From NCBI GenBank assembly GCA_041690535.1, contig JAWLHA010000110.1, forward strand, positions 1-9,429: a stretch of DNA of 9,429 nt, read 5' to 3'. Below, piece after piece: positions 1-5,713 of this stretch (within the stretch, counting starts at the first letter, position 1; the number at the start of each line of letters is the position of its first letter). The notes beneath the pieces were generated by a model. The model was not told the origin of the DNA, ran no database searches, and was given only the letters and a program-made list of their open reading frames with translations. Made by a program: the position numbers and the translations under genes. Source of the stretch: JAWLHA01 sp041690535. Its GTDB lineage: Bacteria; Pseudomonadota; Gammaproteobacteria; Thiohalomonadales; Thiohalomonadaceae.

Positions 1-135
1 CGTAAGTCCTTGAAAGCAGGTCGTCGGCCGCATGGACGCGGCCGTCGAGCGTACAGGGATGTATTCACAGCGTACCTGCTTTCAAGGACTTACGTCGCTC
101 ACAGCACGGCCGTGACGTGAGTATGCGTTCACCCT
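1..135. repeat. Left-end long palindromic repeat, inverted copy of the right end
   Basis: Two modules can be seen. The first is a perfect 21-bp inverted repeat (1-21 against 74-94) around a 52-bp loop, and the loop holds a second hairpin with 7-bp arms CGGCCGC (25-31) and GCGGCCG (38-44). The second module, 98-135, carries the palindromic core CACGGCCGTG and the half-arm ATGCGTTCACCCT. Bases 14-135 match the reverse complement of 9308-9429 over 122 positions with no gaps and four mismatches by eye. The second module is related to the palindrome at 2410-2461. I see no open reading frame of interest. It is probably a dispersed, structured intergenic repeat whose family I do not recognise. Confidence 0.85.
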
Positions 136-241
136 GGGGGTGCTGGCACCGGAATTGGCCGGGATCACCGCGAACAGGTAAACTGAAAGATCGCCAATCG
201 CAGCCAAGTTGCGCCGCAGGTGGCGGGGGCAGCGAACCGAG

Positions 242-314
242 GTAGGGTGGATAAGCGCAGCGCATCCACCAATTCGACGCCGCACGGTGGATGCGCTGCG
301 CTTATCCACCCTAC
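242..314. repeat. REP-like perfect palindrome, 29-bp arms
   Basis: The arms at 242-270 and 286-314 are perfect reverse complements of 29 bp, separated by a 15-bp loop. The arm ends read GTAGGGTGGATAAGCGC outside and GCATCCACC inside. Palindromes of this GGTGGATGCGCTGCG type are common between genes in proteobacteria and behave as REP/BIME-type dispersed repeats. A decayed relative lies at 2832-2904. The remaining sequence of 136-385 shows no gene that I can support. Confidence 0.85.
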
Positions 315-385
315 ATGTTGGGCGCCTCGGATTGATCTGTTCGGTGCTCTAGTGACGAGGGCCCCTCGAAACCAGTTACTGCAGT

Positions 386-898
386 TCACGCAGGGTGGCG
401 TTCCTCAACGATCTCGCGTCTGGCCAGCTCCTTGTAGATCCAGGCCGCCGCAACCCCGAAAACGATGTGGGCAAAGACACTCACGCCGTTTCGGGCCATG
501 GCGAACCAGGGAAAGGCCGCTGTAAACCAGTAGAAATTGACCAGGTAAAGCAGCAGTCCGAAGATCGCCCCCGCTACGATCGCCCAACCGGTTCCCAGCC
601 GGAAGATCACCAGTGAGAGGATCAGGCCGTAAACCACGGCGAGCACCGCATGCACCAACAGGGCCGCGAGAAACACGGTGAAGTCGAAGGTGGCCGGCGG
701 CGGCAACGCCTCCCGTCCCATCAGGATCGCGCCAATCATGCGTACCGGCGCCCAGGCACTGCCCCCGGCAAAGACCGACACCAGGAACATCTCCAGGACC
801 AAGAAGATCAACCCCGCCCCAATCCCGGACCAGACCGCCGCCTTCCAGTGGGGCGTGCGTCCGGTCTCGATGTCGGACAACAGGCGTATCTCAGCCAT
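386..898 (-). CDS. Conserved-type four-helix integral membrane protein, function unknown
   Basis: A 170-residue protein with four likely membrane helices at about residues 21-44, 74-98, 103-126 and 139-156, a short charged N-terminus and a charged C-terminal tail (KELARREIVEERHPA). There is no cleavable signal peptide, cofactor motif or catalytic signature, so it should sit in the inner membrane, but its activity is unknown. The start is well supported: an AGGAGG ribosome site at 904-909 lies five bases before the ATG. The amino-acid pattern, with hydrophobic blocks separated by short polar turns, is what a real membrane protein gives and not a chance frame. It stands alone on the - strand, about 190 bp downstream of csp, and is separated from it by the csp terminator, so it is probably transcribed on its own. 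Nothing links it to the hydrogenase genes. Confidence 0.8.
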   Translation of the reverse strand: MAEIRLLSDIETGRTPHWKAAVWSGIGAGLIFLVLEMFLVSVFAGGSAWAPVRMIGAILMGREALPPPATFDFTVFLAALLVHAVLAVVYGLILSLVIFRLGTGWAIVAGAIFGLLLYLVNFYWFTAAFPWFAMARNGVSVFAHIVFGVAAAWIYKELARREIVEERHPA

Positions 899-1037
899 TT
901 CATCCTCCTGCAGGAAATGTCCCTACGCTGACCTTAGCATCCGCGGGGATCACGCCTCGCACCGGATTGTTTAGAAGTTCTTATGGCTGAGGGGAAGACG
1001 AGGCAGGCGGACCAACCGGCAGGGCAAAGGGTGTGAA

Positions 1038-1065
1038 CGAAAAAGCCCCGCATTTCGCGGGGCCT
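1038..1065 (-). terminator. Rho-independent terminator of the cold-shock gene
   Basis: Read on the - strand, a 7-bp GC stem (GCCCCGC/GCGGGGC, 1045-1051 and 1057-1063) with a 5-base loop is followed directly by five T residues (1044-1040). It begins 27 bases after the csp stop codon, in the right orientation to end the csp transcript before the membrane-protein gene. Confidence 0.85.
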
Positions 1066-1089
1066 TTCCAGCGCCAAGCAGTGGTGCGA

Positions 1090-1293
1090 TCAAACCGGGA
1101 TGACGTTCGCGGCCTGGAGTCCTTTCGGACCGCGTTCCACCTCGAAGTTGACCGGTTGTCCCTCCGCCAGGGTCTTGAATCCACTCCCCTGGATGGCAGA
1201 GTAGTGGACGAACACATCATCTCCCCCATCGGCAGGGGCGATGAAGCCGTAACCCTTCGCATCGTTGAACCACTTGACCGTACCTGTTGCCAT
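1090..1293 (-). CDS. Cold-shock protein, CspA family
   Basis: A 67-residue single cold-shock domain, the normal full length for the family. It is a small cytoplasmic five-stranded beta-barrel that binds single-stranded RNA and DNA and melts RNA structure. Both nucleic-acid motifs are intact: RNP1 as KGYGFI (residues 13-18) and RNP2 as VFVHY (27-31). The N-terminal MATGTVKWFN and the closing GPKGLQAANV are also typical. A purine-rich ribosome site (AGAGGTG, near 1302-1308) lies upstream of the ATG. The gene is followed by a clear intrinsic terminator. It could be cold-induced or constitutive, and the sequence does not say which paralogue it is, so I give no symbol. The long gene-free stretch upstream would leave room for the extended 5' leader seen in many csp mRNAs. 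Confidence 0.95.
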   Translation of the reverse strand: MATGTVKWFNDAKGYGFIAPADGGDDVFVHYSAIQGSGFKTLAEGQPVNFEVERGPKGLQAANVIPV

Positions 1294-1922
1294 TCAGAAT
1301 CACCTCTTCCTACTGTGAATGTTTATCACCGCGAACAGCGCGTGTATCTGTTTTGCAGAGCAGTCCGGTGCTCGCGCGACGATGGTGAAACACCGCCGTG
1401 CCGTGCTCCCCTCGTGACTACAAAAGCCGCCACTGACGCCGTCTCCCTTTCTTCGGCCCGACGAAATTTGCGGGGCCTGAAAGCCCGCGACAATTCCCCG
1501 TTTGGGGGGGACCGCGGATGTTGTGAAGCTTAGTCAATTTGCGAAAAAAGTCAGGTCGGCAACTCCGGGTAACAGCGTTCGTTGCGGGCGTAAAAAAGTC
1601 CCGGGTGATCCGGCTACCGTGCAAAGGAGGGAAACGCTGTATGCGCAGATCTAAATAGCCGGTACGGAAATCGTGCCCGGGCTATGGCGGTGGGCTATCC
1701 GGCGCAGAGGGACAAGAGGATCGACGCTCCATTGCAGGGCACGAGCGCACCTCCTGTGCAATGAGGCGTGCCCACTCAGCACACGTCGGGTATCGCCCGC
1801 GGGGGATCACCACGCCTGCTGCCATGCGCCGATGCATCGCTGTGATTGCTGTTACAAACCTCGCCGCTTCGCTGGCGCCGGGAGCACCCGATCCGTTCAG
1901 CCCTTCGGGCTGTCTCCGACAG
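1294..1922. other. Gene-poor region upstream of csp
   Basis: No frame here has family-like composition or a supported start. What can be seen: two similar motifs, GCGAAAAAAGTC (1541-1552) and GCGTAAAAAAGTC (1588-1600); the small hairpin CCGGGTGATCCGG (1601-1613); an AGGAGG (1625-1630) ten bases before a five-codon ORF (ATG at 1641, stop TAG at 1656-1658); and a hairpin CAGCCC-TTC-GGGCTG (1898-1912) just downstream of the HupH-like gene with no T-run. The part nearest csp may be its leader. The rest could hold an unannotated RNA or decayed sequence. Confidence 0.4.
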
Positions 1923-2324
1923 TCACTTGGGTCCCCTGAGATACTCCGACTCGAACAGCCGCGCCCGCAGTGCCGAGAGGCCATCGCGCACATCGTCGAC
2001 GGCAGCGATGAGGACATCGGGGCAGTATGCGACCTCGAGGAATTCCCCGAGAACCTCCCCCTCGGGGTTGTGGTGGGTCAGCCACCAGACGCCGGGGATG
2101 CCGGTTTCACGCACCAGCATCGGCCCCACGTCGAACGCCTCGGCGGTGATCTCCCCCTCGCCCAGCTCCTCCAGCAGGCGCCCACGTTCATCCTCATCCA
2201 GGCCCAGGGCGGAGAGATCGATGCTCCCGCTGCGCTCTTCGTTGAGCAACGCCTGAATCAGCTCAACAAGTTGCCGCCGGATGAGGGCCACCCGGTCATG
2301 ATCGGTTTTGATTTGATCCTGCAT
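1923..2324 (-). CDS. HupH/HyaF C-terminal-domain hydrogenase expression protein (short form)
   Basis: A 133-residue soluble protein. Residues about 53-105 carry the pattern of the HupH/HyaF C-terminal domain: LGEGEI, then TGIPGVWWLTHHNPEGEVLGEFLEV and a following CPDVL. HupH and HyaF are auxiliary factors in [NiFe]-hydrogenase expression or assembly; their precise step is poorly defined. Full-length members are about twice as long, so this is a single-domain form with a helical charged N-terminus (MQDQIKTDHDRVALIRRQLVELIQ). I chose the ATG at 2324, which follows a G-rich purine stretch. An in-frame GTG at 2348 would add eight residues (SRRVGGE-type) but has no ribosome site. It is divergent from hypCABD across about 675 bp of repeats, which supports a hydrogenase role. 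The family call rests on motif memory and was not searched. Confidence 0.75.
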   Translation of the reverse strand: MQDQIKTDHDRVALIRRQLVELIQALLNEERSGSIDLSALGLDEDERGRLLEELGEGEITAEAFDVGPMLVRETGIPGVWWLTHHNPEGEVLGEFLEVAYCPDVLIAAVDDVRDGLSALRARLFESEYLRGPK

Positions 2325-2409
2325 CTCCCCCCCAACGCGTCGTGACACTCAGAATAAACCCTGTCCAGCCGTTGGCGAGGCGGAGTGCGTTGCAGCTATC
2401 CCGCAGGTC

Positions 2410-2461
2410 AGGGTAAACGCATACTCACAGCACGGCCGTGACGTAAGTAGGCGTTCACCCT
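2410..2461. repeat. 52-bp imperfect palindrome sharing modules with the window ends
   Basis: The two halves, AGGGTAAACGCATACTCAC and the complement of GTAAGTAGGCGTTCACCCT, are imperfect inverted arms around the core GCACGGCCGTGA. The same core and arm occur at 98-135 and 9307-9347, so this is a further copy without the 21-bp-arm hairpin module. Short flanking copies of CCCGCAGGT occur on both sides (2400-2408 and 2464-2472). Confidence 0.8.
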
Positions 2462-2573
2462 GTCCCGCAGGTTCCGTTTGGTTTGCCCCTCCAGCTTCTG
2501 AACGCCTGTATGATACTGCTGCTTCATGGCGCCGCGCAGCCAAGCCCGAGGGTACACCAGGGTAAACTGCCGA

Positions 2574-2788
2574 GTAACTACTCACCCCATGTCAGCCGCG
2601 TCTCGATGCTACGGGTTACGGCACCTTTGCTTTGGAGTGCGACGGCTTGCCGCCGCTTTGCAGGACGGGAGCTTGCTCCCGCCGTCCCCGGCCAGCCCAC
2701 AACACGGCGCACGGCGGCAAGCCGCCCCTCGGGAAAGCGGGGGCAAGCCCCCGCACTCCAGAGCCGCCGACATGGGGTGAGTAGTTAC
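2574..2788. mobile_element. 215-bp MITE with 20-bp inverted ends and 8-bp target duplication
   Basis: The ends are perfect 20-bp inverted repeats: GTAACTACTCACCCCATGTC at 2574-2593 and its reverse complement at 2769-2788. The 8-bp sequence ACTGCCGA directly abuts both sides (2566-2573 and 2789-2796), as expected for a target-site duplication. The inside codes for nothing convincing and consists of GC-rich mini-hairpins. A GTAA-starting end with an 8-bp duplication is what IS66-family elements show, so a non-autonomous IS66-like derivative is my best guess; the parent is not in this window. The insertion lies between the HupH-like gene and hypC. Confidence 0.88.
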
Positions 2789-2831
2789 ACTGCCGACAGC
2801 ATTTGTGCCCTGGAGCATCGTGAAGCGGCGA

Positions 2832-2904
2832 AGGGTGGACCAGCACACGCATCCACGAGATCGCCGCAAGCGAATGGTGGATGCGCGGTGCATATCCAGC
2901 CTAC
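2832..2904. repeat. Degenerate copy of the REP-like palindrome
   Basis: The arms at 2832-2856 and 2876-2904 are imperfect reverse complements and resemble the perfect palindrome at 242-314 (shared AGGGTGG, GCATCCAC, GGTGGATGCGC and ATCCA-CCTAC parts). Both copies are followed about 22-37 bases later by the identical 16-mer CTGTTCGGTGCTCTAG. Confidence 0.7.
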
Positions 2905-2941
2905 TATGGAGGTCCCATATCGCAGTGGGTGGGGCGCTTGC

Positions 2942-2960
2942 CTGTTCGGTGCTCTAGAAT
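2942..2960 (+). promoter_or_regulatory. Candidate -10 region ahead of hypC, partly repeat-derived
   Basis: TAGAAT (2955-2960) matches the sigma-70 -10 box at five of six bases and lies 40 bases before the hypC start. No good -35 box is visible at 16-18 bp, and I see no FNR-type or sigma-54-type site nearby. The preceding 16-mer (2942-2957) also occurs at 337-352, so part of this site came with the repeat. Weak evidence. Confidence 0.2.
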
Positions 2961-3000
2961 GGTGACAATCACCCTCCCGCCCTTGAAGGAAAGATCGCTC

Positions 3001-3234
3001 ATGTGCCTGGGCATCCCCATGCAGATAACGGAGATTGAGGGCCACATGGCCCGCTGTTCGGCCAAGGGCGTCGAACGTGACGTGAGCCTGTTCATGCTCC
3101 AGGAACCGCTGACCGTCGGCGACTACGTGATCGTCCACGTGGGCTACGCCATCCAGAAAGTCGCCGAGCAGGACGCCCGCAGCACCTGGGAGTTGTTCGA
3201 CCAGTTGCTGGCGGCTCAGCCACCCGATGCATGA
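3001..3234 (+). CDS. hypC: [NiFe]-hydrogenase maturation chaperone HypC
   Basis: A 77-residue cytoplasmic chaperone, normal length for the HypC/HybG/HupF family. It starts MCLGIP; after removal of Met the N-terminal Cys2 is the residue that binds the iron unit and the hydrogenase large-subunit precursor. The downstream DYVIVHVGYAI block (residues 41-51) carries the conserved histidine (H46). HypC works with HypD as the scaffold on which Fe(CN)2CO is assembled, then moves it to the large subunit. A GAAGGA ribosome site (2985-2990) lies ten bases before the ATG. The stop codon overlaps the start of hypA by eight bases, which points to translational coupling. It is the first gene of the hypCABD run, downstream of the MITE and the REP-like palindrome. 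Confidence 0.96.
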   Translation: MCLGIPMQITEIEGHMARCSAKGVERDVSLFMLQEPLTVGDYVIVHVGYAIQKVAEQDARSTWELFDQLLAAQPPDA

Positions 3235-3628
3235 GTTCTCCATCTGCCAAGGTATCATCACCCAGGTGACCCGTGTCGCCCGGGAGCATGCCTTGCCGCG
3301 CGCGACCCGTATCGTGCTCCGGGTGGGGCCGCTCTCCGGCGTCGAACCCCGGCTCCTGCAAGAGGCCTTTCCCCTGGCGAGTCGCGGCACCTGTGCCGCA
3401 GAGGCGACGTTGCAGATCGAGGCCGCTCCCATCCGGGTGCGCTGTCTCAGTTGCGGTCGGGAGAGCGATGCCCGCCCCAACCGCCTCACCTGCGGGACCT
3501 GCGGACATTGGCACACCCAGGTCATCAGCGGGGATGAGATGCTGCTGGTGTCCGTGGAGCTGGAGGAGGTGGCGGAAAGCGAGCCTGGGCCCGGTCAGCT
3601 CCCACCTCATGCGAAGAACATTTCTTAG
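3227..3628 (+). CDS. hypA: Hydrogenase nickel-insertion protein HypA
   Basis: A 133-residue nickel metallochaperone. The N-terminal MHEFSIC is the family signature, and His2 is the known nickel ligand, which fixes the start at 3227. The zinc site is intact as two CXXC pairs, CLSC (C73, C76) and CGTC (C89, C92). HypA passes nickel, together with HypB, into the large subunit after the iron unit is in place. The C-terminal tail after about residue 112 (EEVAESEPGPGQLPPHAKNIS) makes it somewhat longer than the usual 113-120 residues; this tail looks unstructured. The gene overlaps hypC by eight bases and is separated from hypB by 115 bp of hairpin-rich DNA. Confidence 0.96.
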   Translation: MHEFSICQGIITQVTRVAREHALPRATRIVLRVGPLSGVEPRLLQEAFPLASRGTCAAEATLQIEAAPIRVRCLSCGRESDARPNRLTCGTCGHWHTQVISGDEMLLVSVELEEVAESEPGPGQLPPHAKNIS

Positions 3629-3743
3629 AATGGAATGCGCCTGAAGGCGCACCTGCAGTGGGGCGTAGGTGCACTGCGTCCCCCGGGCGAACTGGAAGGC
3701 GGAGCCCGCCCGGGCCCCGGATTCATTGGAGAAGGCGACGAAC
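3629..3743 (+). other. Hairpin-rich spacer between hypA and hypB
   Basis: Three inverted repeats lie in 115 bp: TGCGCC-TGAA-GGCGCA (3636-3651, perfect, 4-base loop); GCACCT/AGGTGC (3649-3654 and 3667-3672), overlapping it; and CCCGGGCG/CGCCCGGG (3682-3689 and 3707-3714). There is no T-run, so they are not classical terminators. They could affect mRNA processing or the relative output of hypB. The last 16 bases hold the hypB ribosome site GGAGAAGG (3728-3735). Confidence 0.55.
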
Positions 3744-4568
3744 ATGTGTGATACCTGCGGCTGTAACATCACCCCCGGCAATGCCCACCTGGTCGAGGGG
3801 CAGGGCCGGTTGGCGACCACCCGGGACGGCAGTCGAGCCGTGGAAGTGCTCCATGGTTTGCTCTCGGAAAACGATCATCAGGCGGCCCATAACCGGGAGC
3901 ACCTGGATGCCCACCGGGTGCTGGCCATCAACCTCATGTCCTCGCCCGGCGCGGGGAAGACGGCACTGCTGGAGGCCACCATCGCCGCCCTCGGGGAGGA
4001 GCTTCGCCTGGCCGTGGTGGAGGGTGATCTGGAGACGGAGAACGATGCCGAGCGCATCCGGGCCCGCGGCGTGCCCGCCATTCAAATCACCACCGGGACC
4101 GCCTGCCACCTGGATGCGCACCTGGTCCACGATGCCCTGCACCACTTGGACCTGGATGGCCTGGACCTGCTGTTCATCGAGAACGTGGGCAACCTGGTCT
4201 GCCCCGCCAGCTTCGACCTGGGCCACCACCGCAGCGTCACCCTGCTGTCGGTTACCGAGGGCGACGACAAGCCGGCCAAGTACCCGGTGATGTTCCGCGC
4301 CTCCGACTTGATGCTGATCACCAAGACCGACCTGCTCCCCCACCTGGACGACTTCGCCCCCGAACGGGCCGAGCGCTGCCTGCGGGAGTTGGCCAACCCC
4401 GCCCCGGTGGCCCACCTCTCGGCCAAGAGCGGCGAGGGGATGGAGCAGTGGCTCCAGTGGCTGCGCGACGAACTGGCAGCCCACCGGAAGCGGCTCGCGA
4501 CCGCGCCGCCCACCGGCCATGTGCATCACCACCATCACCACCATCACCATCATCACCACCACCCCTGA
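3744..4568 (+). CDS. hypB: Hydrogenase nickel-incorporation GTPase HypB, C-terminal poly-His
   Basis: A 274-residue SIMIBI-class GTPase that drives nickel delivery with HypA. The start at 3744 is set by the N-terminal MCDTCGC, the CXXCGC nickel motif, and by GGAGAAGG 8-15 bases upstream. The GTPase part shows Walker A SSPGAGKT (66-73), the GDLETENDAERI switch region (94-105), ENVGNLVCP (146-154) and TKTD as the guanine-specificity motif (193-196). The G-domain metal site is complete: C121-H122 and C153. Unusually, the protein ends GHV followed by 13 consecutive histidines and a final proline. Histidine-rich stretches in other HypB proteins lie near the N-terminus, so this nickel-storage element appears to have been placed at the opposite end. 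The His codons are mixed (5 CAT, 8 CAC). hypD starts 17 bases after the stop. Confidence 0.97.
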   Translation: MCDTCGCNITPGNAHLVEGQGRLATTRDGSRAVEVLHGLLSENDHQAAHNREHLDAHRVLAINLMSSPGAGKTALLEATIAALGEELRLAVVEGDLETENDAERIRARGVPAIQITTGTACHLDAHLVHDALHHLDLDGLDLLFIENVGNLVCPASFDLGHHRSVTLLSVTEGDDKPAKYPVMFRASDLMLITKTDLLPHLDDFAPERAERCLRELANPAPVAHLSAKSGEGMEQWLQWLRDELAAHRKRLATAPPTGHVHHHHHHHHHHHHHP

Positions 4569-4585
4569 CCCGCGGGAGGGAACCC

Positions 4586-5683
4586 ATGGCCGCCACCGCT
4601 GCGACCTGGCTGGAACGGATCCGGCAGCTTCCGCTGCCCGAGCGGATCCGCATCATGAACGTCTGTGGGGGGCATGAACGCTCCATCACCATGGCCGGGC
4701 TGCGCAGTGCCCTGCCCGAGGCCATCGAACTCATCCCCGGCCCCGGGTGCCCGGTCTGTGTCTGCCCGGAGGAGGACATCTACGCCGCCATTCAGCACGG
4801 GCTGAAGGACGGCGCCCTGGTGGCCGCCTTTGGCGACATGCTGCGGGTGCCCGTGAATGTGCCCAAGGGGGAGGTCCGCTCCCTGGAGGAGGCCCGCGGC
4901 GCCGGTGCGGACATCCGTCCGGTGGCCTCGCCGCTGGAGGTGCTGGCCCTGGCCAAGGCCCACCCCGACCGCAAAGTGGTGTTTCTCGCCGCCGGCTTCG
5001 AGACCACCACCGCCCCCGTGGCGGCGCTGGTGCGCCAGGGGATCCCCGACAACCTGCTGCTGCTCACCGCCGCCCGGCTCACCTGGCCCGCTGTGGCGAT
5101 GCTGCTCGACTCCGGCGAGCCGGGGTTCGAGGCCCTGGTGGCCCCCGGCCACGTCTCCACGGTCATGGGGCCGGAGGAGTGGGACTTCGTGGTCGAGCGG
5201 CACAGCCTGCCCGCCGCGGTGGCCGGGTTCACCCCCGAGAGCCTGCTGGCGGCCATCTACTCGGTGCTGCGCCAGCACCTCGAAGGCAACCGCTTTCTGG
5301 ACAACTGCTATCCGGAGGTGGTGCGCCCCGGCGGTAATCCCGCCGCCCGTGCGATGCTCGGCGAGGTCTTCGAGATCGCCGATGCCAACTGGCGGGGGAT
5401 CGGCACCATCCCCGCGTCGGGCTTCAGCCTCAGTGCGCGCTACCGCCGCCATGACGTGCGCGAACACCTGCCCGACCACGGGGCCGAGCCGCGCCGCCGC
5501 GCCGGACAGATGCCCCCCGGCTGCGCCTGCACCCAGGTGGTGCTGGGCAAGGCCTACCCCACCGAGTGCAAGCTGTACGGCGAAGCGTGCACCCCCCGCT
5601 CGCCCATCGGCCCCTGCATGGTCTCCGACGAAGGGGCCTGCCGCATCTGGTGGGCCGGCGGCCAGCGCCGCCGCACGGCCTGA
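4586..5683 (+). CDS. hypD: Hydrogenase maturation iron-sulfur protein HypD
   Basis: A 365-residue [4Fe-4S] protein that, with HypC and HypE, builds the Fe(CN)2CO unit; usual length is about 370. Conserved blocks are present: CGGHE (27-31), GPGCPVC (52-58), the AAGFETTT block, and the C-terminal cysteine-rich segment (CACTQVVLGKAYPTECKLYGEACTPRSP type, then GPCMVSDEGAC) that holds the cluster. HypD is related in fold and thiol layout to ferredoxin:thioredoxin reductase-like redox relays. The start at 4586 follows GGGAGGG (4574-4580) and lies 17 bases after hypB, so it is in the same operon. The open frame extends upstream to 4448 inside hypB, but that part has no homology-like sequence and was excluded. 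The stop lies 30 bp from the stop of the convergent nfi. Confidence 0.97.
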   Translation: MAATAATWLERIRQLPLPERIRIMNVCGGHERSITMAGLRSALPEAIELIPGPGCPVCVCPEEDIYAAIQHGLKDGALVAAFGDMLRVPVNVPKGEVRSLEEARGAGADIRPVASPLEVLALAKAHPDRKVVFLAAGFETTTAPVAALVRQGIPDNLLLLTAARLTWPAVAMLLDSGEPGFEALVAPGHVSTVMGPEEWDFVVERHSLPAAVAGFTPESLLAAIYSVLRQHLEGNRFLDNCYPEVVRPGGNPAARAMLGEVFEIADANWRGIGTIPASGFSLSARYRRHDVREHLPDHGAEPRRRAGQMPPGCACTQVVLGKAYPTECKLYGEACTPRSPIGPCMVSDEGACRIWWAGGQRRRTA

Positions 5684-5713
5684 TGCCCCCGTGAGCGGTT
5701 GCGGTGGTGCGCC

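Noticed and set aside
143..158. TGGCAC-N5-TTGG resembling a sigma-54 promoter
   Set aside because: The essential GC of the -12 element is GG here, and no gene follows within reach.
165..1338. ATCACCGCGAACAG occurring at about 165-178 and 1325-1338
   Set aside because: A 14-mer shared twice in 9.4 kb is close to chance and the surroundings do not match.
1682..2017. Open frame on the - strand past the HupH-like gene, considered as a decayed gene
   Set aside because: It overlaps the 3' part of the HupH-like gene, has no ribosome site and no recognisable sequence.
2483..2514. TTGCCC and TATGAT as a promoter pair ahead of the MITE
   Set aside because: The spacing is 20 bp, too long for a credible sigma-70 promoter, and there is no other support.
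3723..4562. Long antisense frame over hypB, and similar long antisense frames over hypD and hypF
   Set aside because: They result from high GC and biased third positions; translations are low-complexity and match no family.
4448..4585. Upstream extension of hypD overlapping hypB
   Set aside because: The added residues are an out-of-frame reading of hypB, while the ATG at 4586 has a good ribosome site and gives the family's normal N-terminus.
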